Source: Ophiostoma sp. CBS 140.51 (Eukaryota; Ascomycota; Sordariomycetes; Ophiostomatales; Ophiostomataceae). From it: a DNA stretch of 64,000 nt. Of this stretch, positions 11,829 to 24,792 are shown piece by piece. The translations under genes and the position numbers were made by a program. The notes beneath the pieces were generated by a model, which saw nothing but the letters and a program-made list of their open reading frames with translations, made no database searches and was not told the origin of the DNA. Every line of letters starts with the position of its first letter. The stretch's first letter is position 1. The stretch covers positions 1 to 64,000 of the forward strand of contig JANSLP010000169.1 of NCBI GenBank assembly GCA_029298735.1. The letters are read 5' to 3'.

Positions 11829-12817
11829 TCACTCGGGCAAAGTATGTGTTGCTCCCAGTCTCGTAAAAAGCTCAAATTCCATCCGTTCAGCCGCCTTGGG
11901 CGCCTTTAGAATCTCTCCAACCATATCTGAACCGGGCGGAAAGTCGAATTCGAGGGCGGGCTCGCCGGCTCCGCGGACATTGCACAGCACGGCTTGCTCA
12001 AAGTGCCAGCGCAAGAAGGCATCGGGCGGGCGGCGGTAGTCGTCAAGCAGTGCACGGTCGAGGCTTGTGCCGGCCAGTCCATGGAAATCTGGTTGAAAAA
12101 AAATTATTTTGTAGCCGGCCTGGATTAAGCGAAAAAAGAATTTTTTTTTGTTAGTTTGGAGCCCTGCAAACGCGTAAATGAAGAGAAGCAAAGGGACGCG
12201 AATATAAACCATACTTCTGGCAGGATGGAGAAGTCGTACGCATCAAATCTCTGGTGAAAGTTGCTCTCCATCAGAAGCCCGTTTTGCACCGAGTTTATGA
12301 GGTCGGCTTCATGAGGATGTGGGGGTGGGATAGAGATGAGGTTTGCGAAACCACGGTCTCGCCACTCGCTTGCATATGCAAGGGGCACAATGTGAGCCGC
12401 CTCAAAACCGGCCCACAAGCCATACTGCGGTCCGAGAGACCGCACTTTTGAGATGACGCATCGGCCATCACGTTCGCGAACTTGATCTTTGAAAGCCTGT
12501 AGGCGTGTCCCAGTGGAGGCAGAATAGGCGCGGGTGAAGTATTTTTGAGTGCTGGGGACAAGAACGGTGTCGGACAGGATAAGGTAGCGGCCCGGGGACA
12601 GCTGATTGTTGTCGCGTAATACACTCTCTCCATGCGAATCCTGGATGCCAAAATCCTCAGAGTCAGGCAGATCGAGGGCGATCTTGATAATGGTGTGGAA
12701 GATATCGTTGGTGATGCCCTCCGTAGCCACCAGGCCTCCAAGGTCGATGCCGGGGTCGCGTAGGTCCGCAAAGAAAACGTTGCGAGTCAGGGCGCGGCCA
12801 AAGGGGTTCGTCGCCAT
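11829..12817 (-). CDS. HNH-endonuclease-domain protein (HNH_2 type)
   Basis: Two exons, 12817-12215 and 12119-11829, with a 95-bp phase-0 intron (GTATGG...CCAG) give 297 residues. Choosing the acceptor at 12120 adds the AGYKIIFF strand that fungal members of this family carry directly after the HNH core. A second AG closer to the C-terminal exon would break the frame. The HNH core is clear: RDGRCVIS near 116-123, AAHIVPLAY with His142, SVQNGLLM with Asn179, and FHQRFD with His188. Such proteins are numerous in Pezizomycotina, without signal peptide and without known function. Nuclease activity is an inference. The gene is divergent from SPB1. Confidence 0.8.
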
Positions 12818-13343
12818 GATATCGGTGCTGGAAGAGAATAGGCGGGTTGTAATACTGAGTAAAAAAATGGCGTGTGGAGCGATCTCAGCGGATTCTGTCT
12901 CGTCTCTGCACACCCCCTGCGGAATAGGACCCGAGAGACTGAAAAGGCGAGAGAAGGAGAGGAACGGATGCCTGTTGCAGCACGCCTGTGATAGTATCGC
13001 CCCACTTTTGACTTATCGCTCGCGTTTATTGGCGGTGAGCCGATAAGGCCGATAAGGATAAAAAAAATTGCCAACAGGGGTAAAGCGAAAGGCGGGAGGA
13101 AATTTTAGGTGCAAATGGCTGGATCTAGTAGAAAGACCAAAAAAAAAAGAGAAGCATCTCCAAACTTCAAAGTCGGCCTTTTCATCACAACCAACGAGGT
13201 GCACCCGCCCTCGACGACGACCACATTCAAGATCAACTTACAAGACGGCCAAAATCTGTAACGATAATCGAACCGACTTTCCTTCCCACCCCTCCTAAAA
13301 GCCATTCTACGGCACTTTTGCTTCGCCCTCGGCCGCCGTCAAG
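12818..13343. promoter_or_regulatory. Divergent promoter between the HNH gene and SPB1
   Basis: A 526-bp intergenic region between two divergent start codons. No reading frame is convincing. A poly-A tract lies at 13138-13149 and a T/A-rich leader precedes SPB1. Confidence 0.6.
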
Positions 13344-16006
13344 ATGGTTGAGAAGAAGCACGGCAAGGGCCGTTTGGACAAGTGGTACAAGCTGGCCAAG
13401 GAGAAGGGCTACCGTGCCCGTGCTGCCTTCAAGCTGATCCAGCTGAACAAGAAATATGGCTTCCTCGAGAACAGCAAGGTCGTCCTCGATCTTTGCGCAG
13501 CGCCAGGTGTAAGTTTTTTCGGTGTATCTTTTCCTTTCATTTTTCGTCTCTGACAGAATAGTCCTGGTGTCAAGTTGCTGTCGAGACGATGCCGGCCAAC
13601 GGCATCATCATAGGTGTCGATCTGTCGCCCATCAAGCCGATCCCCAAGGTCATCACCTTCCAGAGCGACATTACCACCGAAAAGTGCCGTGCCACCATCC
13701 GCCAGCACCTCAAGAACTGGAAAGCCGACACAGTTCTGCACGACGGTGCGCCCAACGTCGGTACCGCCTGGATCCAGGATTCGTTCAACCAGTCCGAGCT
13801 GGTGCTGCAGTCGATGAAGCTGGCCACGGAGTTTCTGGTTGAGGGCGGTACTTTTGTTACCAAGGTCTTTCGCTCCAAGGACTACAACTCGCTGCTGTGG
13901 GTGTTCAACCAGCTGTTTGCCAAGGTCGAGGCCACCAAGCCGCCGTCCTCGCGTAACGTCTCGGCCGAAATTTTCGTCGTGTGCCGCGGCTTCAAGGCGC
14001 CCAAGCGCATCGACCCGCGCTTTTTGGATCCCAAGGCTGTGTTTGCTGAGCTGGCGGACCCGACGCCCAACAACGAGGCCCGTGTGTATAACCCGGAAGT
14101 CAAGAAGCGCAAGCGTGACGGTTACGAGGAGGGCAACTACACCTTGTACAAGGAGATGCCCGCGAGCGAGTTTATCCAGACGACCGACCCCATTGCCGTG
14201 CTGGGCCAGTACAACACCCTGACCTTTGACCAGCCCAAGAACGGCGACGTTGCCCTCGCCGCGCTGGCCAAGATGGTCGAGACTACCGACGAGATCCGTC
14301 GGCTGTGCACAGACTTGCGCGTGCTGAGCCGCAAGGATTTCAAGATGCTGCTGAGCTGGCGTCTGCGGGTGCGCGAGCGGTTCGGTTTCCCCACCAAGAA
14401 GACGGTCGTCAAGCCGCTCTCGGAAGAGGCGGCCGCCAATGTCGACGACATGGACGAGGAGACCAAGATTCAAAAGGAGCTCCAAGACATGCGCGACCGC
14501 GCCAACTCCAAGACCAAGCGCAAGAAGCGGCGCGACAACGAGCAGAAGCAAAAAGAAATTGTGCGCATGCAGCTCAACATGACGGCGCCCATGGACATTG
14601 GCATGGAGCAGGCCGACGCCATGGGCGAGGGCGCGCTGTTTGGTCTCAAGAAGATTGACAAGACGACGGCGCTGCAGCGCATCGCGCGCGGCAAGATGGC
14701 GACCATCAACCCAGAGAAGGCAATTGTTACGGCCGAGGACGGCGCCGAGGACTCGGACAGCGGTATTGGCTCGTCGGCCGAGACTGACGACGAGGAGGAC
14801 GACGAGGAGGACCGTCTGGAGCGCGAGCTAGACGGCCAGTACGACCAGTACCAGGAGCGCCGGGCGGCTGTCGATGCCAAGCACCGTGCCAAGAAAGCAC
14901 GCGAGCACGGCGACGATGCTGAGTGGGAGGGTGTCTCGGCGGGCGAGAGCGACATTGAGGACAGCGATGGTGATCTCGAGGAGGACAGCAGCAGCGACGA
15001 GGACGAGCCCTCGGCACGCGGCACCACTAAGTCTCTTTTGACTGACCTCGACAACTCTGCCCCCGACAAGAGCGGCCTGTCGAAACGTGCCCAGGACTTC
15101 TTTGCTCGGTCCGAGTTTGCCGACATTATGGGCGATGATCTTGAGGAGGAGGAGGAGGAGGAGGAGGATGAGGAAGAACATGAGGAGGAGGCTGAGGACG
15201 AGGAGTATGAGGAGGTGAAGGATGCCGCCGAGGTGGAGGAGATTGAGATTGACGAGGCAGAGGAGGATGAGGAAGAGGAGGAGAGCGACGACGACATCAT
15301 GCCCACCAAGCAGGAAGTCGGCTCCGACGACGAGGACACTGGCAACTTTGAAGTCGTTCGTCGCCCGCGCCGTGACGACGAGGACGAGGACGACTGGGAG
15401 GACGAGGACAAGCGCCGCGCGGCTGCCGACGACAAGGTCGGTGTCGACATTATCACGGCCGAGATGATGACACTCGCCCACGACCTGGCCCTGGGCCGCC
15501 GGACCAAGCAGGACGTCGTCGACGACCTGTACAACCGCCGCGCCTTCCGTGACAAGGACGGCCTTCCAGACTGGTTCTTGGACGACGAGTCCAGGCACGA
15601 CAAGGTGCAGCGGCCCATCACCAAGGCCGCGGCCGACGCCATCAAGGAGAAAATGCGCGCATACAACGCGCGCCCCATCAAGAAGGTCCGCGAGGCCCAG
15701 GCTCGCAAGAAGTTCAAGGCCGCCCAGAAGCTCGAGAAGCTCAAGAAGAAGTCGGAGATGCTCATGGCCGACGAGGGCATGACCGAAAAGGAAAAGGGCG
15801 ACAGCATCAGCAAGATGCTGGGCAAGGCGGCCAAGAAGAAGCCGCATATCCCCAAGAAGGTCGTCGTGGCCCGTGGCTCCAACCGCGGTATCCAGGGCAG
15901 ACCCAAGGGTGTCAAGGGTCGCTACAAGATTGTGGATCCCCGCATGAAGAAGGACACGAGAGGTCTGAAGCGTGCGGCCCAGCGGGGCAACAAGAGACGG
16001 AAGTAG
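13344..16006 (+). CDS. SPB1: Spb1, 27S pre-rRNA 2'-O-methyltransferase
   Basis: Exons 13344-13508 and 13562-16006 with a 53-bp intron (GTAAGT...AATAG) that interrupts the SAM-binding motif exactly between APG and SWCQ; 869 residues. The FtsJ-type catalytic tetrad is visible as Lys30, Asp116, Lys156 and Glu191, with the SAM motif VVLDLCAAPG at 46-55. The family's long C-terminal Spb1 domain follows: lysine-rich segments, an extended Glu/Asp-rich stretch (encoded around 14760-15420) and a basic end with QRGNKRRK. Spb1 methylates the A-loop guanosine of 25S rRNA in nucleolar pre-60S particles. A length near 840 is usual, so the protein is complete. It converges with the JmjC gene 144 bp downstream. 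Confidence 0.95.
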
Positions 16007-16150
16007 ACGTGAACTTGTGGCATGGTGGCCTTGTCTTGTATATTTGGGTATCTAGATTTTCTACAGCAGATGTTTTTCCATCGTGCATTTTTCGGCGTTG
16101 GCATTGTATCCTTTCATATAATTAAAAGTTGTTTGTTTATTTCATCCTCG

Positions 16151-17321
16151 TCACTTTTTGCTTTGATATACCGACTTAACAAAAGTTGTCAGTGGTAATA
16201 ATGGCCCTGTGAAGTCCATGTCGTACCTAAACAGTCAGTCATTTATATGTGTTCCAAATCCACACTCTGTGAGAACATACCAGTAGTTGACAGCAACGCA
16301 GATGCCCTGTTCTGATGCTGACTGTGATACTTTGTGGTACCACATCGCCGGCAGGTAGAGCATGTCTCCCGGATTCAATGTGACCCGCATTGGCTCTGCT
16401 AGACTGGAGTATGTCGTTGTGTTGTCATCAGGTGCATCCGGATCCCAGACGGCAAAGGGAACTGTATTATCACCACCGTCGGCCTCTTGTCGTGCTTCAG
16501 GATCCAGCTCTTCTTTCTCCATTGTCAAACTATCGCTGGATCGTTTGTAGTTGTACTGCTGCAGCGGCTGCTCGTTGACGCAAGGCTGGCATAATGGCGG
16601 CAACAGAACAAAGTGCTTTTGGCCGAGAACCTGTACATAAATATTCTCGTAATTGTCGCGGTGCATGGCCGTGACGGAGTGTGAGTTGCCGATCCATAGG
16701 TTGATGGCCTCAGGCTCTCGTTGCAGAGCAATCCGTGCAAATGGAATGTCCTTGTGGACGTGTGCAAAGACGGATGCATACTCATGGCGCAGATTGTCGT
16801 TTTCTATCCGATGTGTTAGAATTGTGGTCACTGCTTTTGAAGAAATCACGCCCACGGCAAGCACCTACGAGTCTGGGCATAACGTGTCTCAGCCCCTTTG
16901 GGCAGCTGGCCCTTCTCCTGCTTCACGACATAATCGAGGAACTCTGGAAAGGCCTGGTCTTCTTCCCATGGCTTGGCAAAGATGACATCACCATCCGGAC
17001 CCGGGGTTGGTGCATCTGCGAATCTACACCATCGTCAGTGAGATTCAATATAGACACAGAGCACACACGACACACTCACCCATTCGGCGTCACGGCCACG
17101 TTGACAGTATGCTCGACGAGCGTCTTCTTCAAAAACGGCACAGACCAGTTCTGCACCGCCGGCCAGGTCGAGGCCCCTCGTCGGACGACAAATGGTGTGT
17201 TGCGGGCGACATAGCGCATAAACTCGAGCGGGCTTGGTTCGGTGCCTCCGTCATCGAGCTCGTCGATGATGTGGCCATTGAGCTCAAAGTAGCTGGTGAT
17301 CAACTCGGCAACTGGGTCCAT
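16151..17321 (-). CDS. JMJD7-like JmjC 2-oxoglutarate oxygenase
   Basis: Four exons, 17321-17080, 17023-16869, 16803-16281 and 16226-16151, give 331 residues. Splicing is supported by restoration of family blocks at each joint (VTPNG-FADA, YAQT-QNDNL, NYW-YDMDF). The cupin iron triad is intact: His180 and Asp182 (MHRDNYENIY) and His289 (MWYHKVSQ). The PGDMLYLPAMWYHKV strand and the N-terminal RNTPFVVRRGA segment are typical of JMJD7/cupin_8 proteins. A hydrophilic loop of about 50 residues (Glu/Asp-rich, 220-270) separates the iron ligands. Human JMJD7 is a lysyl hydroxylase acting on DRG GTPases; the same role here is inference. Intron sizes are 54-65 bp. Confidence 0.88.
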
Positions 17322-20166
17322 GTCGGCGTTGTGCGTACGGAGTACTGACTGTTGATATTGTCGACTACCTCTACTTGCACTCGGAAGGGTTTGCACTTTC
17401 CCACATGGGACTCGGACACGGGCAAAAAAGAAAGCAGGCGCGACCCGGAGTGGGGCTAACGCTCCTGCGGTTGGGCACAAAAACTGGACTGACCTTGGAT
17501 TGAAGCGCAACGGCAATCCTTCAAGCCGGTAAATTTTATTGGCGGCGGTCGATCGTCCGGCACTGTCAACCCCGATGTTCTGCAAAAGTCAATACGATGT
17601 AGTCTTGCAATCTTGATGTGGCCTGACGTGGGCGTCAATTGGCCGGAGATGGCTGATCCTTACAGGGGCGCGGGGCACTATCTCCGATCGCTCCTGCCCG
17701 GTGCAATTTGTGTGCCGAGATGCTACTTTCCAATATCTGACTGCCTTCTTTGCAGTGGTGACACGCACCTTTCCCGGTTGATCGCCAGTCGACATTCGCA
17801 CTTTCCCATCATCGTCAGAATGGGAAAGTTGAACGGGAAGGAGCAGCCTTGTTCTTTCCTGTTTCTGTTCCTGTTTGATTACCCCTGAGTCCCCGTCATT
17901 GTAGCCCACCCACCTTCTCGGACCGTAATTCAAATCTGCATCGTATCTTGCAATTTCTCATCACAATTTCCCCATTTCGCTTCGACACACGTGAGGCTTG
18001 TACCACATCGATATAACGACAAAAATGGGCTTCGCCTAAACCTTCTTCTTTTCAATTTGGCCTGGGGAGCAAATTGCGCTCACCGGTTCGCACATGTTGC
18101 CAACTTGCCAGCCACCCTGCACCCATCAGCTTGTGCAGTTGTTGCACGACAGCAGGCAGCTAAAGACGACAGAGAGAGCAGAGAGAAGTGCACAATGAGA
18201 TCTGTTTTGAGGACAGCGAAGTTTTCTGGAGCTTGAGACTCTAGCTCGCAGTCTACGAGTACCTGTTTCACGCTCTGGCTTGGCCCTGTTTCGTTTTGGC
18301 GGTGCTGGCAGTGGCTTGAGCTGAGAAGGGCTGGGCCAGTCTATCGACAGCGAGGCGTTGGTCCCTTGCTTTCTTCAGCGTTTTATTGATTCTCCAGAGT
18401 TTCTTATATTTCTGTTTACTGGCTATTCAACGCATCTAACATGTTGTGGATTTCTAGTGGATTTTCGGGCTTCACGAAAAATCACGACAAGCCGCACCTT
18501 GCAGTCTTTTTCTCATCGATTTCTACAACTTCCCCCCTCCGTTTCATTTCGTCCGGTTTTCCCATCCAGTGTTCCAGCGTCCCAACGAACGTTTCCTTTT
18601 TTTCTCACAGGGACTGCGACTCCGCTTGTGCGCGCTTCAGCTCGGCCCCTCTCCCAGTGGTCGGATCCATCGTTACGTCGCAACAGCCTGGTGTGCTTTG
18701 ACACTTATCGGTTTTTGCTTTTGCCATCGGAAACTGCCAAATGCCCATCCTCTTGACACGGTTTTCTTTCCCGCTTTCTCCTTCCTTCGCCCTCGAATTT
18801 CTCACTTTTTCTGATTGCGACGCACGCACTCCTCCAAAACCCCAAATTTAATCAAGTTCCTGCATCCCTGTCTGGGGTGGCACCATTTCGAGCATCGAAC
18901 AGCAGACGTCCCGTCAAGCTCCAGTGTGTGCCGACAAAGGCTGAACGACAGACCACACACCCAAAAAGCCTCTAGGGCCCCTTTCCGCGCTTTTGATAAC
19001 TTGTATTTTCCTGTCCTTTTTTCTGCGAATAGCTGCGAGGACACCCGTACGACTTCACCTTTCTCCATCGCCGACCGCCCTCCTTTTCTCAGCAAAGCTG
19101 TCATACTTCGTACTTTTTCTCGGTTCGGGCTCCGCCGAGGCCACCACCCCTTCACTTCACTCCATCTCTCTCCACATTGCCGTACTTTTTGTCGCTTCAC
19201 GCAAACCGACGACCTCTTGTTCGCTCAGAGAACGTGCGAGCAAGACAAGACCAAACCCTCTTTCGCATTGGCGGCGAACGGCTCCTTGGAATTCGGGTGG
19301 GCTGTTGTTTGTATCCTGGCATCTTACTTTGCTTTTTTCAGAGTGGGCTAGCATGCGCTCCTTGGAACGGACGAAGACGACACGCAAACCATTTGTCTCT
19401 TATGCACAACGCGCAAACCGTCAAAATCCACACGACGCCGCCGCCTATTTGAAGCCATCGAAGCCACAAAACCACGCACGAAGACTGTCTCTCCCCTCAC
19501 TCTTTTCTCCATTTCTTCTACTTTTCTGTTCGACTGCTCTCCTGACAGCCCCAAAGACACCAAGCAACCCAGTCGAGCCAGAATTTCTAGAGCTGAATCT
19601 CCGTTCGTCTCCCTCTGCCCGCCCCCTCGAGCATGTGCTAGTTTTAGGCCGCGCTACGGAATGATCCGCGGTTTTTTTTGGCACTATTGTCTGGCCGGGC
19701 TAGATCCCAGCCCTCTCGCCTGTCGCTTTCTGCTGGCCTGGCCTTGTTGGATCGCCGATCATTTGGGCGGGATGACGCTCACAGTCTGCTTCTAAAGCTA
19801 CTTCGACCTACACCTACTCCGTTACACCTTCGTTCTTCCATTTTTCTTCACCACCTCTCTCGACGGCTATCCATTCTGCTGGTTCCTCGACCATACATTG
19901 TCAATTGCAGCCCTTCTTCAACAGGGGTCCTTTTCGAGAATTGGGTGCGACCTTGTCCTTTCGCCAGTCTCACCCTTTCTCCGTCTCCCCCAACCCAAGA
20001 CGGCAGCAAACATCCAGATCCAGTCTCCCTTTGAGCTCGACGACCTCTGTAGCAGCTGCCTGATGATCTACACCTCGCCTCTCATGCTTTGTTTCCCCAT
20101 GTCGGGTTCCGCATCGCCTCGGGCTTCTCTCCTTTGTACTTTTGGCTCGTTGCAACCACCGCAGTG
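17322..20166. promoter_or_regulatory. Long divergent intergenic region with pyrimidine-rich leader of the SCAP-like gene
   Basis: This 2.8-kb stretch separates two divergent genes. The part from about 18350 to 20160 is strongly C/T-rich on the + strand, as in long fungal 5' leaders, and no reading frame shows a recognisable family. It probably holds the SCAP-like transcript leader, with an upstream ORF at its end. Confidence 0.5.
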
Positions 20167-20167
20167 A
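20063..20167 (+). promoter_or_regulatory. Upstream ORF ending on the SCAP-like start codon
   Basis: ATG at 20063 opens 34 codons ending with TGA at 20165-20167. That stop overlaps the SCAP-like ATG at 20167 as TGATG. The peptide (MIYTSPLMLCFPMSG...) has no family resemblance. Such a layout would allow termination-coupled reinitiation or repression of the main frame; this is inferred from position only. Confidence 0.5.
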
Positions 20168-23100
20168 TGCTCTGGTACTTCCTCTATCCACTCCGAGGGT
20201 ACGTTTGCCCATTATTATTGTCGGAGCTGCATAGGAGTTCGCTTCTTTCTCTCGAGGTGTACCGTTCAACTAACCATCTGCTACAGGACGACAAGTGCCC
20301 CAAATCTCAAGCCAAATAACCCTCTCCGGCGTGCTCTCTCGCGCTATGGTGTGTATGTCGCACGAAATATTGCGACTGTTCTTCTCATCTCCGTAGCCGT
20401 CGCTACAGCTCTCCTCTACCCCATCCCTTTTCTCTATACGAGCGACTTTACCAGCGGCGCCTCGGGGCTACCGCACCATGTGTGGACCAATGCGCAACCC
20501 ATGAAGGGCGCCCTCGCCGCCGCCGTGGAACCGGATGTCTTTATGCGCTCCATATGGGTCCACGGCAGCTACATGAAAGCACTCGAACGCGACGTCCTGC
20601 TCGGCGCGCTGGAACTCCAAGACGAGATTCTTGGATCAACGAAAAACTTCAACCCACGAAGCCAATCGAACAACGTCACCCTCGACGACCCTCTTGCGGA
20701 CCTCACAGTCGTTGAGCGCAACACGTTCCACGTCGTCAACGGCCTGACCAACCAGTCGTGGTTCTTCCATTCGCCACTGCTCTACTGGTCGGACGACCGC
20801 GACATGATTGAGAACGACCCGGATATTTTGGTCACCGTCAACGAGCACAAGAACCAGCACACCTCCGTCAACGTCACCCTACGGCACTCAGTCGTCTTCA
20901 GCGGCAAAAGATTCGAGGACCGCGCCCTAGTCGCCGCCGACGCTCTCGTTATCACCCTCATTCATCTCCGCGAATCGCCTGTTGGCCGGCAATGGGAACG
21001 GAAACTCGCCGACCTCGCTACCCATGTGACCGACAAATGGGACGTCTATCCCAAGGATGCACGCAACCTGACGAGCCAGCTCTACGAGTTCCAGTTTCTC
21101 CCGATTTCCATCCAGGACTCGGTCATGCTGGCCCTGGCGTACAGTGTGACGTTCATCTACCTCATCCAGAACCTTTCAAAGCTGCCGGCCATCAAGTCCC
21201 GGCCGGGCCTGATCGTGACGGTCATTGCCCAGATCTTTGTGTCGATCATGTCGAGCTTCACCGTCTGCGCCATCCTCAAGATCGACCTTTCTCGTATTCC
21301 CCGTGCGGCCTATCCGATTGTCATCGTCTCCATGAGCCTGGAGAACATGCTTCGATTAATCAAGGGTGTGATCGCAACGAACCTCGAAGAAAGCACGAGC
21401 AGCCGTATTGGCACTGCTTTTGGCAAGACGACACATATCGCCTTTGCTAGTGTCATGGAGCATCTGCTGTTGCTCTGGGGCATCTCGAAGCTCGTCACAA
21501 CCGGTCTATCTGACTTTTGCGCGTTTCTCGCCATCGCCATCGTGTTCGACTTCTTTTACCTCTCCACTTTCTTCCTTTCCGTGCTCAGTGTCGAAGTCCG
21601 GCGCTCAGAGCTCTCCGAATTCATTGAAAAGTCGTCAGCGACGTGGCGCAATCAGCAGTCCAACAGCAATCTAATGTACCCGGACGACCTTTCGACATCG
21701 CTACAATCGATATCGCGGCAGTCATGGATTGCTGCCGTCCTCCAGGGCCGTATCGACGTTTCGACCCGTATTGCCGGCACCATTATCATGCTAGGCTTTG
21801 TTATTATTGCGCAGTGGCATTTTTTCGAAAACGAAAGCATGTCGCGCACGTTCAGCCGGCTGTTCACGTTCGGCATGTACGGCAGCAGCGGGAACAACCT
21901 AACAGACTGGGGCAGCGCAGCCTCTCAACTTCAGGACCTACACCAAGCCCGCAGTCCGACGTCGTGGCTTCGTCTGCAAGACCACGAAACAGCACAGGAG
22001 GTCATTAACGTCGTCAAGCCGTGGGCGCATAGCTACATCGCCTGCGTCTACGAGCCGCTCGTCCTCGTCTTGAAGGGCAGCGACCGCATGCCGTCCGTCA
22101 CCGAGCGCCCCTTCCTCCCCGCCGTGTACGACTTTGTGCGCCACCAGTCGAAACCGTTCCTGGTCACGATTCTGGTGCTGACAGCCGCCATGCGCATTTT
22201 CGTCAACTACCTGCTTTGGGACGAAATGGGCGAGCAGGACAGTGAGGCCGACGCACTCAACGAGCCGCTCCTGTCTGTCAAGACGATGGACAAGGGTCAC
22301 GCCCTCGACATTGCCCAGTTGGCGGCCACCTCGGATGGCCTTGTTGTCTCGGTCAGCTGGGACCGCACAATTCGTGTCTGGAACGTGCCTTTTGGCGGCA
22401 TGAACTACCTGTTGAACGACTTTGCTGCACCTGCCGATGTGGCCTTCCCAATGGCCCTTGCCATTGACGACGATTCGACGTGGCTGGCCATCTTGTCCAA
22501 CTACAAGGTCATGCTATGGAACCTGGAGACCAAAGAATGGGGCCCGCCCATTGCTGTCGACCTGTGTGGACAGAAGCCGGAAGCCTTTTTTTTTACGACG
22601 AACCAAAAGACAGCCTTAATGCACTCGCTCGTTGTGGTCCGGCGCAACGGCACGCTCGCGGAGCTATTTGCGGATACTGGTGATGCAATAGATACGCCGA
22701 TCTGCAAGAGTCCGATTCTGTCGGCGGTCTTTCTACATCCTTTGCACTCGTCGCCAACAACGGCATCCCATACCGGTGGCCTCGCCATCATCGTCGTCTC
22801 GCGGAATGGCTGTGTCCATCGCGTTACGCCCGTCGGCGACGGCTGGATCTCCGAGGAGATCAAAGAGCAGACCACCAACGAGGAGCACGCCCATTCTGTC
22901 GTGACTCTGCCGCTCTTCTCGGCCTACTTGATTGTCCGGCCACACTCGGTGGACCTGGTCGACCTTGTCACGTCCGAGATTCTGCACACATTCGTGTCGC
23001 ACTCGCCGATTAAGCCCAAATCGTTGCGGTACCTCAGCTCGACACGGCGGCATTCCCAGCGGGGCTCCCCAGAGTTGAGCTACTTCAGTCTCATTTACAC

Positions 23101-23920
23101 TAGTAGTGAGACGGGAAACTGCGTCATCCAGACGTATTTGCCCAAAGACGGCGATGGTTCCATCCTGTTTTCGCCCGACGAGCTGCCCTCGAGCGCTTCA
23201 ACAGCAGGTGGCCCGAGCTGCATGTGGCACGAGACACGGCAGACAATCAAGGAAGTGCCCAACCCAGGTCTTTGGGAGGCGCTGCCCAACGGATACATTA
23301 TTGGTGTGCGGCAAACAGTTGTCGTCTCATCGCAGTCGTACAACGGCATCGGTGGTATTGGCGGCGACGGTGCAACCGGCGCAGATGCTCTCGGCAACGG
23401 TACCGGCAGTCTCCGGCGCCGCGGCGGCCAGAACGGACGGGTCAATACAGCCCAGCCTGCAGCAGCGGCAGCCAACAACAACGCCGCACCGGCCAATACG
23501 CAGAGACCTGCCGTCTACTCCAACGGGCGCGGCAGCTGGGAGGCCTGGTCCATTTGCAGTGTTTTGGACTCGGGGGACAGCAGTGATGTGGGCACCGTTA
23601 GTACCACCAACGGGGCAGCATCGACTACGACTACGACGTCGACGACTACTGCCAGCAAGGACAAGAATTATGTCACGCAACCGCTGGCTGTCGATGAGGG
23701 CGAGCTGTTGTCCATTGAACCGGGTCCCATAGTCAGTGTAGGTGCCGGCACGATAGCGCTGGGTCTGGGCGCAGCCGTCAAGATCATCACCATGGGCCAC
23801 GAGCGGTTCGGCAGTCCAGCGGAGATGCTGGAGGCGGCGGCCGGGCAGATGCTGGGGACGAATAGTGTGGCCAACCGGCGGCGTAAGAACCGGTCTTTGC
23901 AGAAGGGGAATGTCGCGTAG
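20167..23920 (+). CDS. SCAP-like sterol-sensing-domain/WD40 protein (SREBP pathway)
   Basis: Exon 20167-20198 and exon 20287-23920, with an 88-bp intron (GTACGT...CTACAG, phase 2), give 1221 residues. The short first exon supplies MLWYFLYPLRG, which leads smoothly into the first membrane helix (about 38-61). A lumenal loop with several N-glycosylation sites follows. The sterol-sensing domain is at about 288-447: five helices including SVTFIYLIQNL and the IVIVSMSLENMLRLIKGV block. More helices lie near 505 and 640, and the C-terminal half has weak WD repeats beginning with VSVSWDRTIRVWNV. SCAP escorts the membrane-bound transcription factor SREBP according to sterol level. The tail includes Gly/Asn- and Thr-rich linkers (encoded 23340-23660). 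Escort function is inferred from domain order. Confidence 0.87.
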
Positions 23921-24792
23921 GCGGCATAATCTACGTTGGGCACGGCAGGCGTTACAGGAATTTAAAAAAAGAAGCGACGACTAAAATATTAGATAGGGGT
24001 ACGGGTGACACGACTTTCTTTGTATATTGTATGATTAGTACGATTTTCGATACCACACTTTTATGTTGACAACTATTTTTTGAACCTTTTTGAATACTTG
24101 GATGCACCTCAACTCTTTTGGATATACTTTTGCTGTCCAATGGAAAGAAGATATGTTACTCGACAGGACACAGAATAACATGGCGATGTTGTGGGCGAAA
24201 ACATTGCCAAAACCAGAACACAAAAGCGAGTCACAAGAGCTTCTTCCCAAAGACTAACGGTCTTTGCATGGTCCGATGCCGACCTCTGACATTTTTTGGA
24301 CAATCTCCCCTCCTCCTCGACTGTCAGCACTGACTCGTCCAGGGGTCAGTGGTCGTCTTTTTGTGGTGCATCTGTGGGCAACACTGAATCCGACCAATCA
24401 TCTTACAGCGGAAGTCGTTAACCCTTTTGCTCCACCTCACACACCAGTCCCCAACTCCTCCCCTCAACCCTCCTAAACTCCTTGCCCAAACTGCGGGGGC
24501 CCGGCACGTTAGGATGGACATTGGAAGAGGACCCATTGTTGCCAGCCATCGCTGTTCGGGCGTGAAGGGCGGTGGGCCAAGGACCGTTCTCGGTCTGGTG
24601 TAGTGACGGGGGGAGTAGATAGGGAGTAGGTAGGCTGGTAGGAGAAGGGGAGCTTGAGGATAGGATCGTCGAGGGAAAAGTAGAGCTTCGAAACACTTCA
24701 GTTTGATGAAGGTTGAAGTCTGAGAGAAGAAGACGACGACAGTCGAGAGACAGTAACACACCAAATCGAGTATCGACAACACACCACGCACG
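23921..24792. other. Spacer between the SCAP-like gene and the cluster's first ligase
   Basis: AT-rich up to 24150, then balanced. No gene is seen. The last 50 bp before 24793 are CA-rich, like the leaders of other genes in the cluster. Confidence 0.5.

Noticed and set aside
14470..15915. A 481-codon open frame on the minus strand, very Ser-rich
   Set aside because: It is the antisense shadow of the acidic part of SPB1; GAG/GAC repeats read backwards give serine codons.
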